Shown here: piece after piece, positions 33,891 to 42,205 of the stretch
Position numbering within the stretch: position 1 is the first letter of the stretch
Layout of the letters: the number at the start of each line of letters is the position of its first letter
Source of the DNA: Deltaproteobacteria bacterium IMCC39524
Lineage (GTDB): Bacteria; Desulfobacterota; Desulfuromonadia; Desulfuromonadales; BM103
Assembly (NCBI GenBank): GCA_029667085.1
Contig: JARUHJ010000011.1
Location: 1 to 50,534, forward strand
Direction: 5' to 3'
DNA: 50,534 nt
Translations under genes and position numbers: made by a program
The notes under the pieces: generated by a model
What the model was told of the DNA's origin: nothing
Seen by the model: the letters and a program-made list of their open reading frames with translations, nothing else
Database searches by the model: none

Positions 33891-34268
33891 GTGGACGAAC
33901 CAATTTACGAAGTTACATACAAGGAAAAACCAGAGTATCTATATGCTTTTATCCGTTCTCTGCATGAGGAGCGCCATGAAGCTTTAAGCGTTTGGACACG
34001 TATTGCTAAGGAATGTAGAAACAGGGGATATTGGAAATTAGTGATTGAAGAGGACATAGGAAGTCAATTTTCCACTATCGAGATGTTCCAATTCGCTGCA
34101 AAACTCCCAGAAATAGGCTTTATAGGAATCAAACTGGCGTTTATCGACCGACAAGCAGGGGACCATGATCTCAACTTATTTGGTGAAGATGTGGCTGTTA
34201 ATCGGGGTTTGTTCGGGAAAATTTTTAAAGATATAGGTGAAGCAGAAAAATGGTTACTAGCTTCATGA
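33891..34268 (+). CDS. STAS/SpoIIAA-like protein, 125 aa
   Basis: AAGGAGGGCCCTGAG precedes GTG 33891. The 125 residues run WKLVIEEDIG, IGIKLAFIDR and IFKDIGEAEKWL, the pattern of SpoIIAA-like STAS proteins, and resemble the minus-strand gene 5278-5691. No transmembrane segment. Likely a partner-binding regulatory domain. A hairpin terminator (CACTAAAGC/GCTTTAGTG) follows at 34279. Confidence 0.6.
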   Translation: MDEPIYEVTYKEKPEYLYAFIRSLHEERHEALSVWTRIAKECRNRGYWKLVIEEDIGSQFSTIEMFQFAAKLPEIGFIGIKLAFIDRQAGDHDLNLFGEDVAVNRGLFGKIFKDIGEAEKWLLAS

Positions 34269-34278
34269 GCTAGACAAT

Positions 34279-34312
34279 CACTAAAGCGGAAGGGGTGATG
34301 CTTTAGTGTTTT
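34279..34312 (+). terminator. Terminator of the STAS-like gene
   Basis: CACTAAAGC and GCTTTAGTG perfect arms then TTTTG. Confidence 0.75.
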
Positions 34313-34350
34313 GCGTAGGCTTCTTGTTGATAGAGATTTCTGAGCTTAGT
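34312..34350 (-). repeat. Repeat fragment (copy 30)
   Basis: GTAGGCTTCTTGTTGATAGAGATTTCTGAGCT only; hairpin lost. Confidence 0.55.
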
Positions 34351-34565
34351 TTTAATCCTCCTGTTTGTGTTATATTTGAGTTACCTCAAATCTGTCATGA
34401 GGTCTCTCGAAGGCAAAGGATGAAGACGTTATGCTAGTCTCTGATCCACCTGACCGTTTAGGGAAAATCTCATAAAGTTGAAAAACAAAAATACTTGGAT
34501 TGCTGAGGTCTCGTGATCCATCAAAGGTTCCCACGAAGGGAACACTCGAAGATATAGATGAACAT

Positions 34566-34600
34566 AAAACGCCCCAGGAAACTCTGGGGCGTTTTCTTGT
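34566..34600 (+). terminator. GC-rich terminator in the place of the repeat hairpin
   Basis: AAAACGCCCCAG and CTGGGGCGTTTT arms, then CTTGTTTGTCAGGATCAG, i.e. the usual repeat head follows. The hairpin module has been exchanged. Confidence 0.8.
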
Positions 34601-34675
34601 TTGTCAGGATCAGTGGTAATTTCGCATTTCGGACAATTTCAGACACTCCACTCAATGCGAGAGAATAAATAGTAA
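34601..34675 (-). repeat. Repeat head after an exchanged hairpin
   Basis: TGTCAGGATCAGTGGTAATT through GAGAGAATAAATAGTAA. Confidence 0.75.
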
Positions 34676-34710
34676 TCGTGATTTCTGAATTTGAACCAGA
34701 ACCTCCTGCC
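34676..34710 (-). pseudogene. tRNA-Pro-like 3' remnant fused to a repeat head
   Basis: On the minus strand GGCAGGAGG (anticodon stem side), the T-arm CTGGTTCAAATTCAG and AATCACGA lead directly into TTACTATTTATTC. Confidence 0.55.
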
Positions 34711-34768
34711 CCAAATTCACTGTGACACGTATAATTTTACTCTTGCTCCTAGCTGTCTTGCCCACCAG

Positions 34769-35668
34769 TTACATTCTGACCAATTCTTTGATTTTTCGCT
34801 CAAACCAATCATAACGCTTCGGCAGTACCCGATGTTTTTTTCTGGCCAGAAATAATTCGTCTTGGATTGGTACTTTTAAAGGGGCGACATAAAGCAATGA
34901 CTGCTGCGGAAAGTGACGAACGGCCTTTTCCGGCAACACCGTAAAGCCGAGGCCGTCAGACACAGGTATCAAGATCTGATTTATCTGATTGATATAACCA
35001 GTTTTATTAAGTTTTTCGACGCTATGGAATTGTTCACCAAAGTTGGCACTCAAAAGACGGTCGGCGTAGTGAGCGCCATCTGGGTGGTCAATGAAGCCTA
35101 ACTCTTTTAGGCTGTCAAAACTCAGAGGCTGAGAAGCATAGGTGCTTGGCAGAAAAAGACACAAGGGTTCAAAACCGATCGCTTCATACACCAATTCAGT
35201 CGAAGGGGAAGACTGGGTGACAATACCCAGGTCAATTGCATTTTTTAATATGCTCTCGATGATTCGCTCGTTAGGTGCACCTTCAACGGAGACAATAAGT
35301 CCGGAATGCTTTTTCTGCCTTTTCAGTAGATGTGGATACAAAAAGCTCGCCATTGCTCCCGAACAAGCAAAGCGACATTCACCCTTATGGGGGTCATCAA
35401 ACTGTAACTCCCTGTAGAGTTGTTCTTCCTCTTGCCTTCTTTTGCATCCAAACTGGTACAATGCCTCGCCCTCTCTGGTCACCTCAAACCGCTTTCCAAT
35501 CCGGTTCAACAATAGAACTTCCAGTTGTTCTTCCAGCTTCTTAATGTGCTGGCTAACCCCCGGTTGAGTCATATGTAGCTTGTCACCAGTCAACGTAAAG
35601 TGACCGACTTCGACCAGTGTAAGAAAGGTGTGTAGCCATTGTTGGTTAATCATAGAAGCAGCCGCCAT
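34769..35668 (-). CDS. LysR-family transcriptional regulator
   Basis: Winged helix-turn-helix at the N-terminus (WLHTFLTLVEVGHFTLTG, then MTQPGVSQHIKKLEEQL) and an effector domain of normal length (about 295 aa in all). Start could be 35668 or the ATG at 35653 (MINQQWL); neither has a strong ribosome site. It is divergent from the VOC gene 35782, which it probably regulates. Same LysR-VOC pairing as at 12043-14140, but the two regulators are not close copies. Confidence 0.9.
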   Translation of the reverse strand: MAAASMINQQWLHTFLTLVEVGHFTLTGDKLHMTQPGVSQHIKKLEEQLEVLLLNRIGKRFEVTREGEALYQFGCKRRQEEEQLYRELQFDDPHKGECRFACSGAMASFLYPHLLKRQKKHSGLIVSVEGAPNERIIESILKNAIDLGIVTQSSPSTELVYEAIGFEPLCLFLPSTYASQPLSFDSLKELGFIDHPDGAHYADRLLSANFGEQFHSVEKLNKTGYINQINQILIPVSDGLGFTVLPEKAVRHFPQQSLLYVAPLKVPIQDELFLARKKHRVLPKRYDWFERKIKELVRM

Positions 35669-35781
35669 CCATTACGAAATATTATTAAGTAGATAATATA
35701 TGATAATTTTTGTTTTTCAACGCCTTGTCCTATAGTGGCCTCAACAAAGAGCAACAAACCACAAAAAATAAGGAGTCGATC
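35669..35781. promoter_or_regulatory. Divergent LysR/VOC promoter region
   Basis: AT-rich spacer; ATTATTAAGTAGATAATATATGATAAT is partly symmetric (about 35681-35707) and may hold a LysR site. AAGGAGTCGATC precedes ATG 35782. Confidence 0.4.
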
Positions 35782-36285
35782 ATGTCCAGTTCTTATCCAC
35801 GTACATTTTCACATATTGGCATTTCGGTGCCAGACTTAGATGCAGCGGTAAAGTTCTATACAGAGGTAATGGGTTGGTATCTGATTATGGAACCTACTGA
35901 CGTCGTTGAAGACGATAGTGCTATTGGAGAAATGTGTACTGATGTTTTCGGGGCTAACTGGGAGCGCTTTCGTATAGCCCATTTGTCAACAGGAGATCGC
36001 ATTGGGGTCGAACTGTTTGAATTCAAAAACCAAACAAACCCTGAAAACAATTTTGAATACTGGAAAACAGGTATTTTCCACTTTTGTGTGCAAGACCCCA
36101 ATGTGGAAGAATTGACTGAAAAGATTGTTGCGGCAGGTGGGAAGAAGCGTATGAAAGAACCACGCTATTATTATCCAGGAGAAAAGCCTTATCGGATGAT
36201 TTATATGGAAGATCCGTTCGGCAATATCATTGAAATCTATAGTCACAGTTATGAGTTACATTACGCGAGTGGTGCATATAAATAA
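35782..36285 (+). CDS. VOC-family protein, 167 aa
   Basis: SHIGISVPDLDAAVKFYTEV opens the domain with a likely metal His, FHFCVQDPNVEEL gives the second, and DPFGNIIEIYSHSYE supplies the Glu. The RYYYPGEKPYRM loop is typical of longer bacterial glyoxalase/bleomycin-like VOC enzymes. AAGGAG precedes the start. Divergent LysR control is inferred. Repeat copy 31 follows. Confidence 0.88.
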   Translation: MSSSYPRTFSHIGISVPDLDAAVKFYTEVMGWYLIMEPTDVVEDDSAIGEMCTDVFGANWERFRIAHLSTGDRIGVELFEFKNQTNPENNFEYWKTGIFHFCVQDPNVEELTEKIVAAGGKKRMKEPRYYYPGEKPYRMIYMEDPFGNIIEIYSHSYELHYASGAYK

Positions 36286-36337
36286 CAAACATATTATTAG
36301 GGGTCGCTGAATGCGGCCCCTAATTTTCCTGAAATTC

Positions 36338-36518
36338 ACGACATATGAGAGGAAAAACGGCTTCTTATTGATAGAGGTATTCAGTAAGCTGTTTAATACA
36401 CGAAACTATGGCCACTTGGATCATCTCCAGGTGGCCTTTACTGTTTTATCAGGGTCAGTAGTAATTTCGTATTTCGGACAATCTAGAAGGCTGAAATCAA
36501 TGTAGGAGGAATTACAGT
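36338..36518 (-). repeat. Dispersed repeat copy 31 (complete)
   Basis: TTCACGACATATGAG, TATTGATAGAGG, hairpin GGCCACTTGG/CCAGGTGGCC at 36410-36436 and head to AATGTAGGAGG. Confidence 0.88.
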
Positions 36519-36613
36519 AATCCTGTCTTCATATCAATCGATTAACATGTCTCCGTCAATGCCATTCCTAAATATCAAGACAACTAATAATATTCGCCGT
36601 GTTTCAGGTTGCA

Positions 36614-37312
36614 TCATAGACCTTGAATGTAGACACATAATGGGACGGGTAAAATGGCGAAAGCCATGATGAAAAAGTATTTATAGAACGAGACTAGCTT
36701 GCTCATTCCTACCACAAGACCAATACCTCCACCACCGCCAATCAAGGCATTTCCCGGTAGGTTCAGAACCACAGCTAAAGTTATAAAACGATGCTTGAGT
36801 AGAAAAGGGGTGATTTTCTTTGGTGTTTTCCTGTTCAAAAATTCCAGTCTTTTTTGTTGATCAAGGGGTTCCAGTTGGCTAATTAGCTCACTTGCTTTTT
36901 CTAAGTAAAGCCATTTGAGAAACCGGCGCACTATACGTAGGGGAAAAAATCGCCCTATTGTGTAGCTGATTGACAAAGCAATTAGTGTGCAGAGATAAAT
37001 CAGTAAGGCACTTTTACTGCCGAGCAGCAGCATGAATGCCAGCCCAAGTTCAATCCCTGGCATGAATGGAGTCGCCATCAAAAGAATGTAGGTCAAAAGT
37101 GCAATTAGTAGTGCGACTTGAAGCATAGATTCATGGCGAGGAAATAGCTGAAAGTTGATCTGGTGTCCTATCCAAGTCCCTGCAACATTGAGCAGGATTA
37201 TGATTCCCACAACAATGGCGATTCTGGAAAAGCGTTTTTTCTTTGAAGGGATTTTGTTGTCCTGGCTCGTAATGGCCAATCCTGTACTCCAGATATTATT
37301 ATGCCTACACAA
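36614..37312 (-). CDS. VTT/DedA-superfamily membrane protein (TVP38-like)
   Basis: About 232 residues with five or six hydrophobic helices. GIELGLAFMLLLG and the re-entrant-type LPGNALIGGGGGIGLVVGMS are marks of VTT (SNARE-associated/DedA) proteins, which are involved in lipid scrambling or membrane homeostasis. The only visible start is a TTG at 37312 with no good ribosome site; the true start may differ. It follows the exported-protein gene 37334-37789 by 21 bases, so they are probably cotranscribed. Confidence 0.75.
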   Translation of the reverse strand: MCRHNNIWSTGLAITSQDNKIPSKKKRFSRIAIVVGIIILLNVAGTWIGHQINFQLFPRHESMLQVALLIALLTYILLMATPFMPGIELGLAFMLLLGSKSALLIYLCTLIALSISYTIGRFFPLRIVRRFLKWLYLEKASELISQLEPLDQQKRLEFLNRKTPKKITPFLLKHRFITLAVVLNLPGNALIGGGGGIGLVVGMSKLVSFYKYFFIMAFAILPVPLCVYIQGL

Positions 37313-37333
37313 ATACTCTAGGAAGAGAACAGG

Positions 37334-37789
37334 TCATTCCTTTAATTTACCCCGGAACCAATACTCTCTACGGGTGTCCCAGTACCAACGCTCCTTGGTC
37401 CAAACAAAGCTCACCTCGACTTGTTCGCCATCGATGATACCTTGCCAAGAGATCTTCCCATGTGTCGGACTTTCCGTTACAGCGTCGAAATGGATTTTTT
37501 CGTCAATGATTTTTGTATTATATGGACTGCTGCCAAAATTGTAGGGTTCGCATGAAGCTGAAGTAAACAGACCATCCTGGAAGATGATCTCTTCATCTTC
37601 GTACTCAGCAAGTTCTTGGCCTACTTCACCATTCTTACCTACATAGGATCTGCCATCTAAAAGATTTGACTTCTCACCTGCCCAGCTTGGACTGACAATG
37701 CACCAAGACAGGGTCAGGACAATCAAGGCCGAAACGTAAAGTGGGAGCAGACCTGTGAAGGGCTTCTTGTATGAACTGTTCATGCCCAT
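37334..37789 (-). CDS. Exported hypothetical protein, 151 aa
   Basis: ATG 37789 has GGAG seven bases upstream. Signal peptide about 1-36 (VSALIVLTLSWCIVSPSWA). The mature domain is beta-rich with a conserved-looking end (VEVSFVWTKERWYWDTRREY, then WFRGKLKE) that suggests a lipocalin-like or small-barrel fold. No family recognised with certainty. First gene of a two-gene unit with the VTT membrane protein. Confidence 0.65.
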   Translation of the reverse strand: MGMNSSYKKPFTGLLPLYVSALIVLTLSWCIVSPSWAGEKSNLLDGRSYVGKNGEVGQELAEYEDEEIIFQDGLFTSASCEPYNFGSSPYNTKIIDEKIHFDAVTESPTHGKISWQGIIDGEQVEVSFVWTKERWYWDTRREYWFRGKLKE

Positions 37790-37894
37790 AACAAACTCCA
37801 TGCGTTAATCGTGTTACTCTTGTCTCCTGTTGGTTGCTACCTACAAGTAATAATATCAAACTGACAGCCCTTTGCAGGATGCCTGCTCTATAAC

Positions 37895-38035
37895 TGGCTT
37901 CTTATAAATCACGACTTATAATATGAAAAATGGCCACCTGGAAACGGGTGGCCTTTTTATTGGATTGCAGGGGTCGTAATAATTTAGTAGTTTTGTCGAG
38001 TTCAAACGCACCAAGCAATACAGTAGGATTTATAA
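37895..38035 (-). repeat. Dispersed repeat copy 32 (middle deleted)
   Basis: GGCTTCTTATAAATCACGACTTATAA joins directly to hairpin GGCCACCTGG/GGGTGGCC and TTTTTATTGG, then a head to GTAGGATTTATAAAA. Confidence 0.75.
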
Positions 38036-38154
38036 AAACTCTGCCCCTCCAACTTTAGCACCCCCGCTGTACTCAAAATTCATTCTTATAAATCAGTCGC
38101 TCACCTCTACTAAATTCTAGCATTCCAAATAGTTTAGGAGGACAAAGAAGGCAC

Positions 38155-38195
38155 GAGCTCCCCTCTTCGGCTTAGAGTTTGGGAGTTCTTTTTTT
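38155..38195 (+). terminator. Orphan terminator 1
   Basis: GAGCTCCC and GGGAGTTC arms, then TTTTTTT. No gene precedes it on the plus strand within 1.8 kb. Confidence 0.75.
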
Positions 38196-38213
38196 GAAAG
38201 CGCTATTTAAAGA

Positions 38214-38253
38214 AAGGTATCAGCACGCAATCGTGGCTGGTGCCTTATTTTTT
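38214..38253 (+). terminator. Orphan terminator 2
   Basis: AAGGTATCAGCACG and CGTGGCTGGTGCCTT arms then ATTTTTT, 20 bases after the previous terminator. Confidence 0.7.
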
Positions 38254-38425
38254 GGCCGTGTTGTTCCTCCGTGTTTAAGGCTTGCCGCTCTTTTTCCTAT
38301 CATTCAAGTTGTAACTACCTGAAAGCAATGTAAGGTTTGCATTGAAAGTCGCTTATTATAAAAGAAGGTCTCCCTTGTCGTTTGGAATTTTTTAATCCGA
38401 GCAATAATTTAAAGAGAGAGGGCTT

Positions 38426-39472
38426 ATGTCTATCAATAATTCAACTGATCGAGAGAGGTTTCCCCTCTTTCCTACGCTCGACCGCGGGGGCCGTATTGAG
38501 TTAGTCCAGCATTTCGAGAAGAGTGCGTGCTGGAACATCGACTTTATTATAATGATGGGCTTAGCCACAGCACTCGCTGCTCTTGGCTTGATGCAGGATT
38601 CAATTCCGGTAGTGATTGGCGCGATGCTAGTCGCACCTTTAATGTCTCCGCTGATCGGAGCTGGCTTCGCTTTAGTTCAAGGAAATATTAGCCTGTTCAG
38701 GGACTCAATGAAAGCTATGTCATTTGGAGTTTCTGGCGGGTTATTGATCTCGCTAATCCTTGGTTTTCTTACCCCGGAGTATGAACCAACCTTGGAGATC
38801 ATGGCTAGAGGCAATGTCAATTTACTTGACCTCGGAGTCGCAGTGCTATCAGGAATGGCCGCCGCTTACTCTATGGGCCGACCAGACTTATTTGCCACAG
38901 TTGCCGGTGTTGCCATAGCCGCCGCGTTGGTTCCGCCATTGGCTGTTGTCGGGATAGCAATAGCGGCTAGTGTCTACTGGTTGGCTGGAGCAGCAACTGT
39001 GCTGTTGATCACTAACCTTATCGCGATCATTTTGGGCGCGGCGTTGATTTTTCGGTTTTTGGGTGTCCAGGGCTCTTTAGCAGGTGCTCAGCTTCCAATC
39101 TGGGCGCGTCGGATGTTCCTGTCGCTGGTTCTAGCCGTTGGTTTGCTTATTTTTCCTCTCGGCGATCGTGCCCTCAAGCAGGCGAGGGAAGGGCAAACTC
39201 GCCCTCTTACGTATCCGGCCTCTTTGAAGGTTCGTAGTGCAGTCCAAGAGCGCATTGGCACAGAAAAGGACGTCGAGGTCATGATGGTTGCCAGAATTGG
39301 AGTTGAGCCGAACATGGGTATCCACGCCTTTTTGGTGAGCCCAAGTAATATTCCCGAAAAACTTTCGTCAGACCTTGTTGGCATTATAAGTAATGTCGTA
39401 GGAGAAGACACCCCGGTGAGGGTGATTAGACTAAAAGGCAAAATCAAGGACTACCTAGTTGCAACTAAGTAA
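38426..39472 (+). CDS. DUF389-family membrane protein
   Basis: 348 residues with about eight helices. The N-terminal core SIPVVIGAMLVAPLMSPLIG is the DUF389 hallmark, followed by LFATVAGVAIAAALVPPLAV. The C-terminal 90 residues are a soluble alpha/beta domain. Function of the family is unproven. AAAGAGAGAGGGC precedes ATG 38426. Two intrinsic terminators upstream (38155, 38214) isolate it or form part of a regulated leader. Repeat copy 33 follows. Confidence 0.88.
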   Translation: MSINNSTDRERFPLFPTLDRGGRIELVQHFEKSACWNIDFIIMMGLATALAALGLMQDSIPVVIGAMLVAPLMSPLIGAGFALVQGNISLFRDSMKAMSFGVSGGLLISLILGFLTPEYEPTLEIMARGNVNLLDLGVAVLSGMAAAYSMGRPDLFATVAGVAIAAALVPPLAVVGIAIAASVYWLAGAATVLLITNLIAIILGAALIFRFLGVQGSLAGAQLPIWARRMFLSLVLAVGLLIFPLGDRALKQAREGQTRPLTYPASLKVRSAVQERIGTEKDVEVMMVARIGVEPNMGIHAFLVSPSNIPEKLSSDLVGIISNVVGEDTPVRVIRLKGKIKDYLVATK

Positions 39473-39532
39473 CATATTTATTCGAGAGCATTAATTGACA
39501 TCACGTTGCATTGACTCAAGAGAGATTTCATA

Positions 39533-39570
39533 CAAGTCACGACTTCTAAGAAGAAAACCGGCTTCTTATT
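39533..39570 (-). repeat. Dispersed repeat copy 33, interrupted by IS copy B
   Basis: AAGTCACGACTTCTAAG to GGCTTCTTATT, where the insertion sequence begins. The rest of this repeat is found at 30595, beyond IS copy A. Confidence 0.88.
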
Positions 39571-40954
39571 GAGCCTTTTGCAAAAGTACATTCACGTTTA
39601 TGAATACACTTAGTAAAAGCATATAAAAGTTGAGCCTCAAGGGCAACTGTCTGATATTATTAGGTTACTAGGCCAAATAATCCTCAGGAGGATGCCCATG
39701 AAGCTCAACGCGAAAATATCATGGTTGATGGGAACAGTACAGCAAAGTCTATTTCCCTATCTTGACGAAAGCCTGCCCGACCCGCTCACTGATCCGGAGA
39801 AGCGCCTGGTCAAGATCCTTGAATTGGTTCAGATTGAACAGCATGTCCCAGTCAGTCGCCGTCGGCAATGGTTGGGACGACCGATCAAGGAACGTGAATT
39901 AATCGCTCGGGCCTTTGTGGCTAAGGCGTTGCTTCGTTATCAGCACACCAGGCCTTTGCGGAACGCTTTGCTGAGCACCCCGAATCTACGGATCATCTGT
40001 GGGTTCAGCAAACGGCAGGAAGTTCCCTCGGAATCGACCTTTTCACGTGCCTTTGCCGAGTATGCCAAGGCTGGTTTGGGCACGGTCGTCCACGATGCAC
40101 TGGTCAAAGAGCACCTCGGAACGGAGTTGAGGGCACATCAGCCGGGATTCGACGGCTCTTCCAGGGCGAGAGAAACCTGCAAAAAAGATTAAGTTGCCCA
40201 AGGTCGCGAAGAAGCGAGGGCGTCCGACCAAAGGTGAGGTTCGCCCACTGAAACGGCTCGATCTTCAGCGACTCCAGACGGCACAAGAAGCGCTTGCGGA
40301 ATTGCCAAAGGTCTGTGATCGAGGCGTCAAGAAGAATGCCCAAGGCTATATGGAGACCTGGCACGGCTACAAGCTGCATCTGGACGTGAATGATTGCGGG
40401 TTGCCGATCAGTGCGGTCTTGACGTCGGCGCCACTTCATGACAGCCAAGTGGCGATCCCGTTGATGAAGCTGAGTGCTGTCAAAGTGACGTCCTGTTACG
40501 ACCTGATGGACGCCGCTTATGATGCGACGCAGATTTGGGAGCAGAGCAAAGCGCTTGGCCATGTACCCGTTATTGACCGCAACCCACGGAGTAAAAAGAT
40601 CGCGCCAATGGCCCAGCATGAAGCCGCACGCTATAATGAACGCACCTCGGTGGAGCGCTGTAATGGCCGATTCAAGGACGAGTTCGGAGGCCGGAGCGTT
40701 CAGGTCCGTGGCCCAGACAAGGTCATGATGCACGCCATGTTCGGCATCGTGACCTTGTTTGCCGACCAGTTGCTCAAAGTCACAGGTTTCTGATTGTCAC
40801 GGAGCAAAAGATGAGTTTACAGGGATAAGTCTGTTCCAAAAGCCGAAAGCCGGCCAAGTAGATCGTTTCCAGCCGTGTTTTTTTAGTTGAAACGGGGAAT
40901 CAAGACTTCAACTTGTTCTGAAGTACCTCAGCCCAGGACTTTTGCAAAAGGCTC
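39571..40954 (+). mobile_element. Insertion sequence copy B (1384 bp, IS5/IS1182-like)
   Basis: Same ends as copy A (GAGCCTTTTGCAAAAGT ... ACTTTTGCAAAAGGCTC) and same orientation. Left flank TATT, right flank AACA. TATT also flanks copy A on its right, and copy A's left flank AATA pairs with AACA here, so target duplications are exchanged between the two copies. Confidence 0.9.
39698..40793 (+). pseudogene. Transposase with the same +1 frameshift (IS copy B)
   Basis: Same organisation as in copy A: DUF772-like N-terminus, shift near 40128-40132, then DSTALPGREK, TSAPLHDSQ and ERTSVERCNGRF. Only isolated substitutions separate the copies (for example KERES/KEREL and TKVE/TKGE), showing recent duplication. 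Transposase would be active only if ribosomes shift frame. Confidence 0.8.
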
Positions 40955-40998
40955 AACAAGAAACCGTTTTTCGTCCCACAAGTCGTGAGTTATGAGAG
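40955..40998 (+). repeat. Dispersed repeat copy 34, outer half left by IS copy B
   Basis: AACAAGAAACCG to ACAAGTCGTGAGTTATG. Joined to the left flank of IS copy A it reconstitutes one complete plus-oriented repeat. Confidence 0.88.
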
Positions 40999-41552
40999 CA
41001 AAAATCATGGCAACTCTCTTCTGCGACAATTCAATTCTACTACAAAAATGCTAGTCGGAATCAATCTAAAACATAAGATAATAATTTTCCCCCAGGGCAT
41101 GAAAGTTCATCCTTTTGATTGAATTATGTTGAGCTTTTGTAGCAGCACATATTGCTACTTATTGCACAAAAAAAACCACCAATTGTAGCGTTGATTAAAA
41201 AATTAACATTGATATAAGTCTAACTAATATTTGTTGATAATGAACGACCACGGACTTAGGCCTATGGCATCCTTTAGGATAGGCGTTGATTGCCCGCTGG
41301 TGCATATAGCAGCAGGTGCTTACATCCACAAGCTTACGCATTTGGTATTACGTTGCAGGGAATAAAGTTTTGCAGGCCAAGCCTGTCTTCTAAGACTTAA
41401 AGAATTGGTAATTAATGTAATTTTTCTTTGCTGGATTTGGCAAAAACAGCAAATTCCAAGGAGGTGAAGCTGTATGAATAATCTTGTAGGCACTTAATGT
41501 TTAATGGGCATTTTATTCTTACAATGCAACAGGGAGATGATTGGAGGAAAAC
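40999..41552. other. Long leader-like region before the CTPGYWK gene
   Basis: Contains several short stems (ATCCTTTAGGAT about 41270; CAGGCCAAGCCTG about 41371; TTTGCTG/CAGCAAA about 41428-41454) and a strong ribosome site (AAGGAGGTGAAGCTGT) followed by a seven-codon frame (ATG 41474 to TAA). No gene of normal size. May be a structured leader or untranslated RNA. Confidence 0.4.
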
Positions 41553-41966
41553 ATGAAAAAACTAGTTTCTATTTTTACGGTTTCGTTTTTGTTGTTGATT
41601 GCTTTTAGCAGCATCTCTATAGCTTGCAACAAGGGCTGTACCCCTGGTTATTGGAAGCAAGCTCAGCATTGGGATTCTTGGATTAACCACTCAACGGGAG
41701 ATGCATTTGATGATGTATTCACATGTGAGGATACGGGGGAGTTAACCCTTCTTGAAGCGCTTAAGAAAGGTGGGGGTGGTATTTATGCACTTCGCCGACA
41801 TGCGGTTGCTTCACTTTTAAATTGCGAAGCTTTTCCGTGCTTTGATGGTGGCAGTCCGCTAGACGCAGTTGAGGATTATTGCTCGTCGCTCGACTCAGCT
41901 ATGTCAATTGAAACTCAAAAAGATGACTTCGAGACAAATAACGACCAGACTTGCCCACTCAATTAA
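41553..41966 (+). CDS. Secreted CTPGYWK-motif protein, 137 aa
   Basis: GGAGGAAAAC precedes ATG 41553. Signal peptide about 1-24 (ending ISIA). The mature protein starts CNKGCTPGYWKQAQHWDSW, a motif widespread in bacterial surface and exosortase-associated proteins; the later line GGGGIYALRRHAVASLLNC completes the domain. Six cysteines. No sorting signal is visible at the C-terminus. Extracellular structural role is likely but unproven. Confidence 0.75.
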   Translation: MKKLVSIFTVSFLLLIAFSSISIACNKGCTPGYWKQAQHWDSWINHSTGDAFDDVFTCEDTGELTLLEALKKGGGGIYALRRHAVASLLNCEAFPCFDGGSPLDAVEDYCSSLDSAMSIETQKDDFETNNDQTCPLN

Positions 41967-42009
41967 TCATACCGACAATTTATGATTGTTGTCTGGCTAT
42001 AAACTTTTC

Positions 42010-42056
42010 CGAGGAGAACCCTTTTGAAGCAGGGTTCTCCTCGTTGGTTTTTTTTT
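42010..42056 (+). terminator. Terminator of the CTPGYWK gene
   Basis: CGAGGAGAACCC and GGGTTCTCCTCG perfect 12-bp arms then TTGGTTTTTTTTT. Confidence 0.9.
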
Positions 42057-42129
42057 GTGGATAAGCAGCTTTTTTGATTGTGCTTTGAAACTTTTGTGTG
42101 GTTGAGGGATGGTATTGTTGGATGTAACT

Positions 42130-42205
42130 CCGAGGTTACTATTTATTCAGCAATCCAGTAGCGCTGAAAGTTTCCTGGAAGTCGTGACTTTTAAGAACCC
42201 AGACG
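42130..42205 (+). repeat. Repeat deletion derivative (copy 35)
   Basis: Head start GTTACTATTTATTCAGC and tail end GGAAGTCGTGACTTTTAAG are joined with the hairpin and most of the middle missing. Confidence 0.6.

Noticed and set aside
29211-40954. Simple inversion of 30.6-39.5 kb by recombination between the two IS copies
   Set aside because: That needs IS copies in opposite orientation and leaves them opposite; both copies are on the plus strand with identical order.
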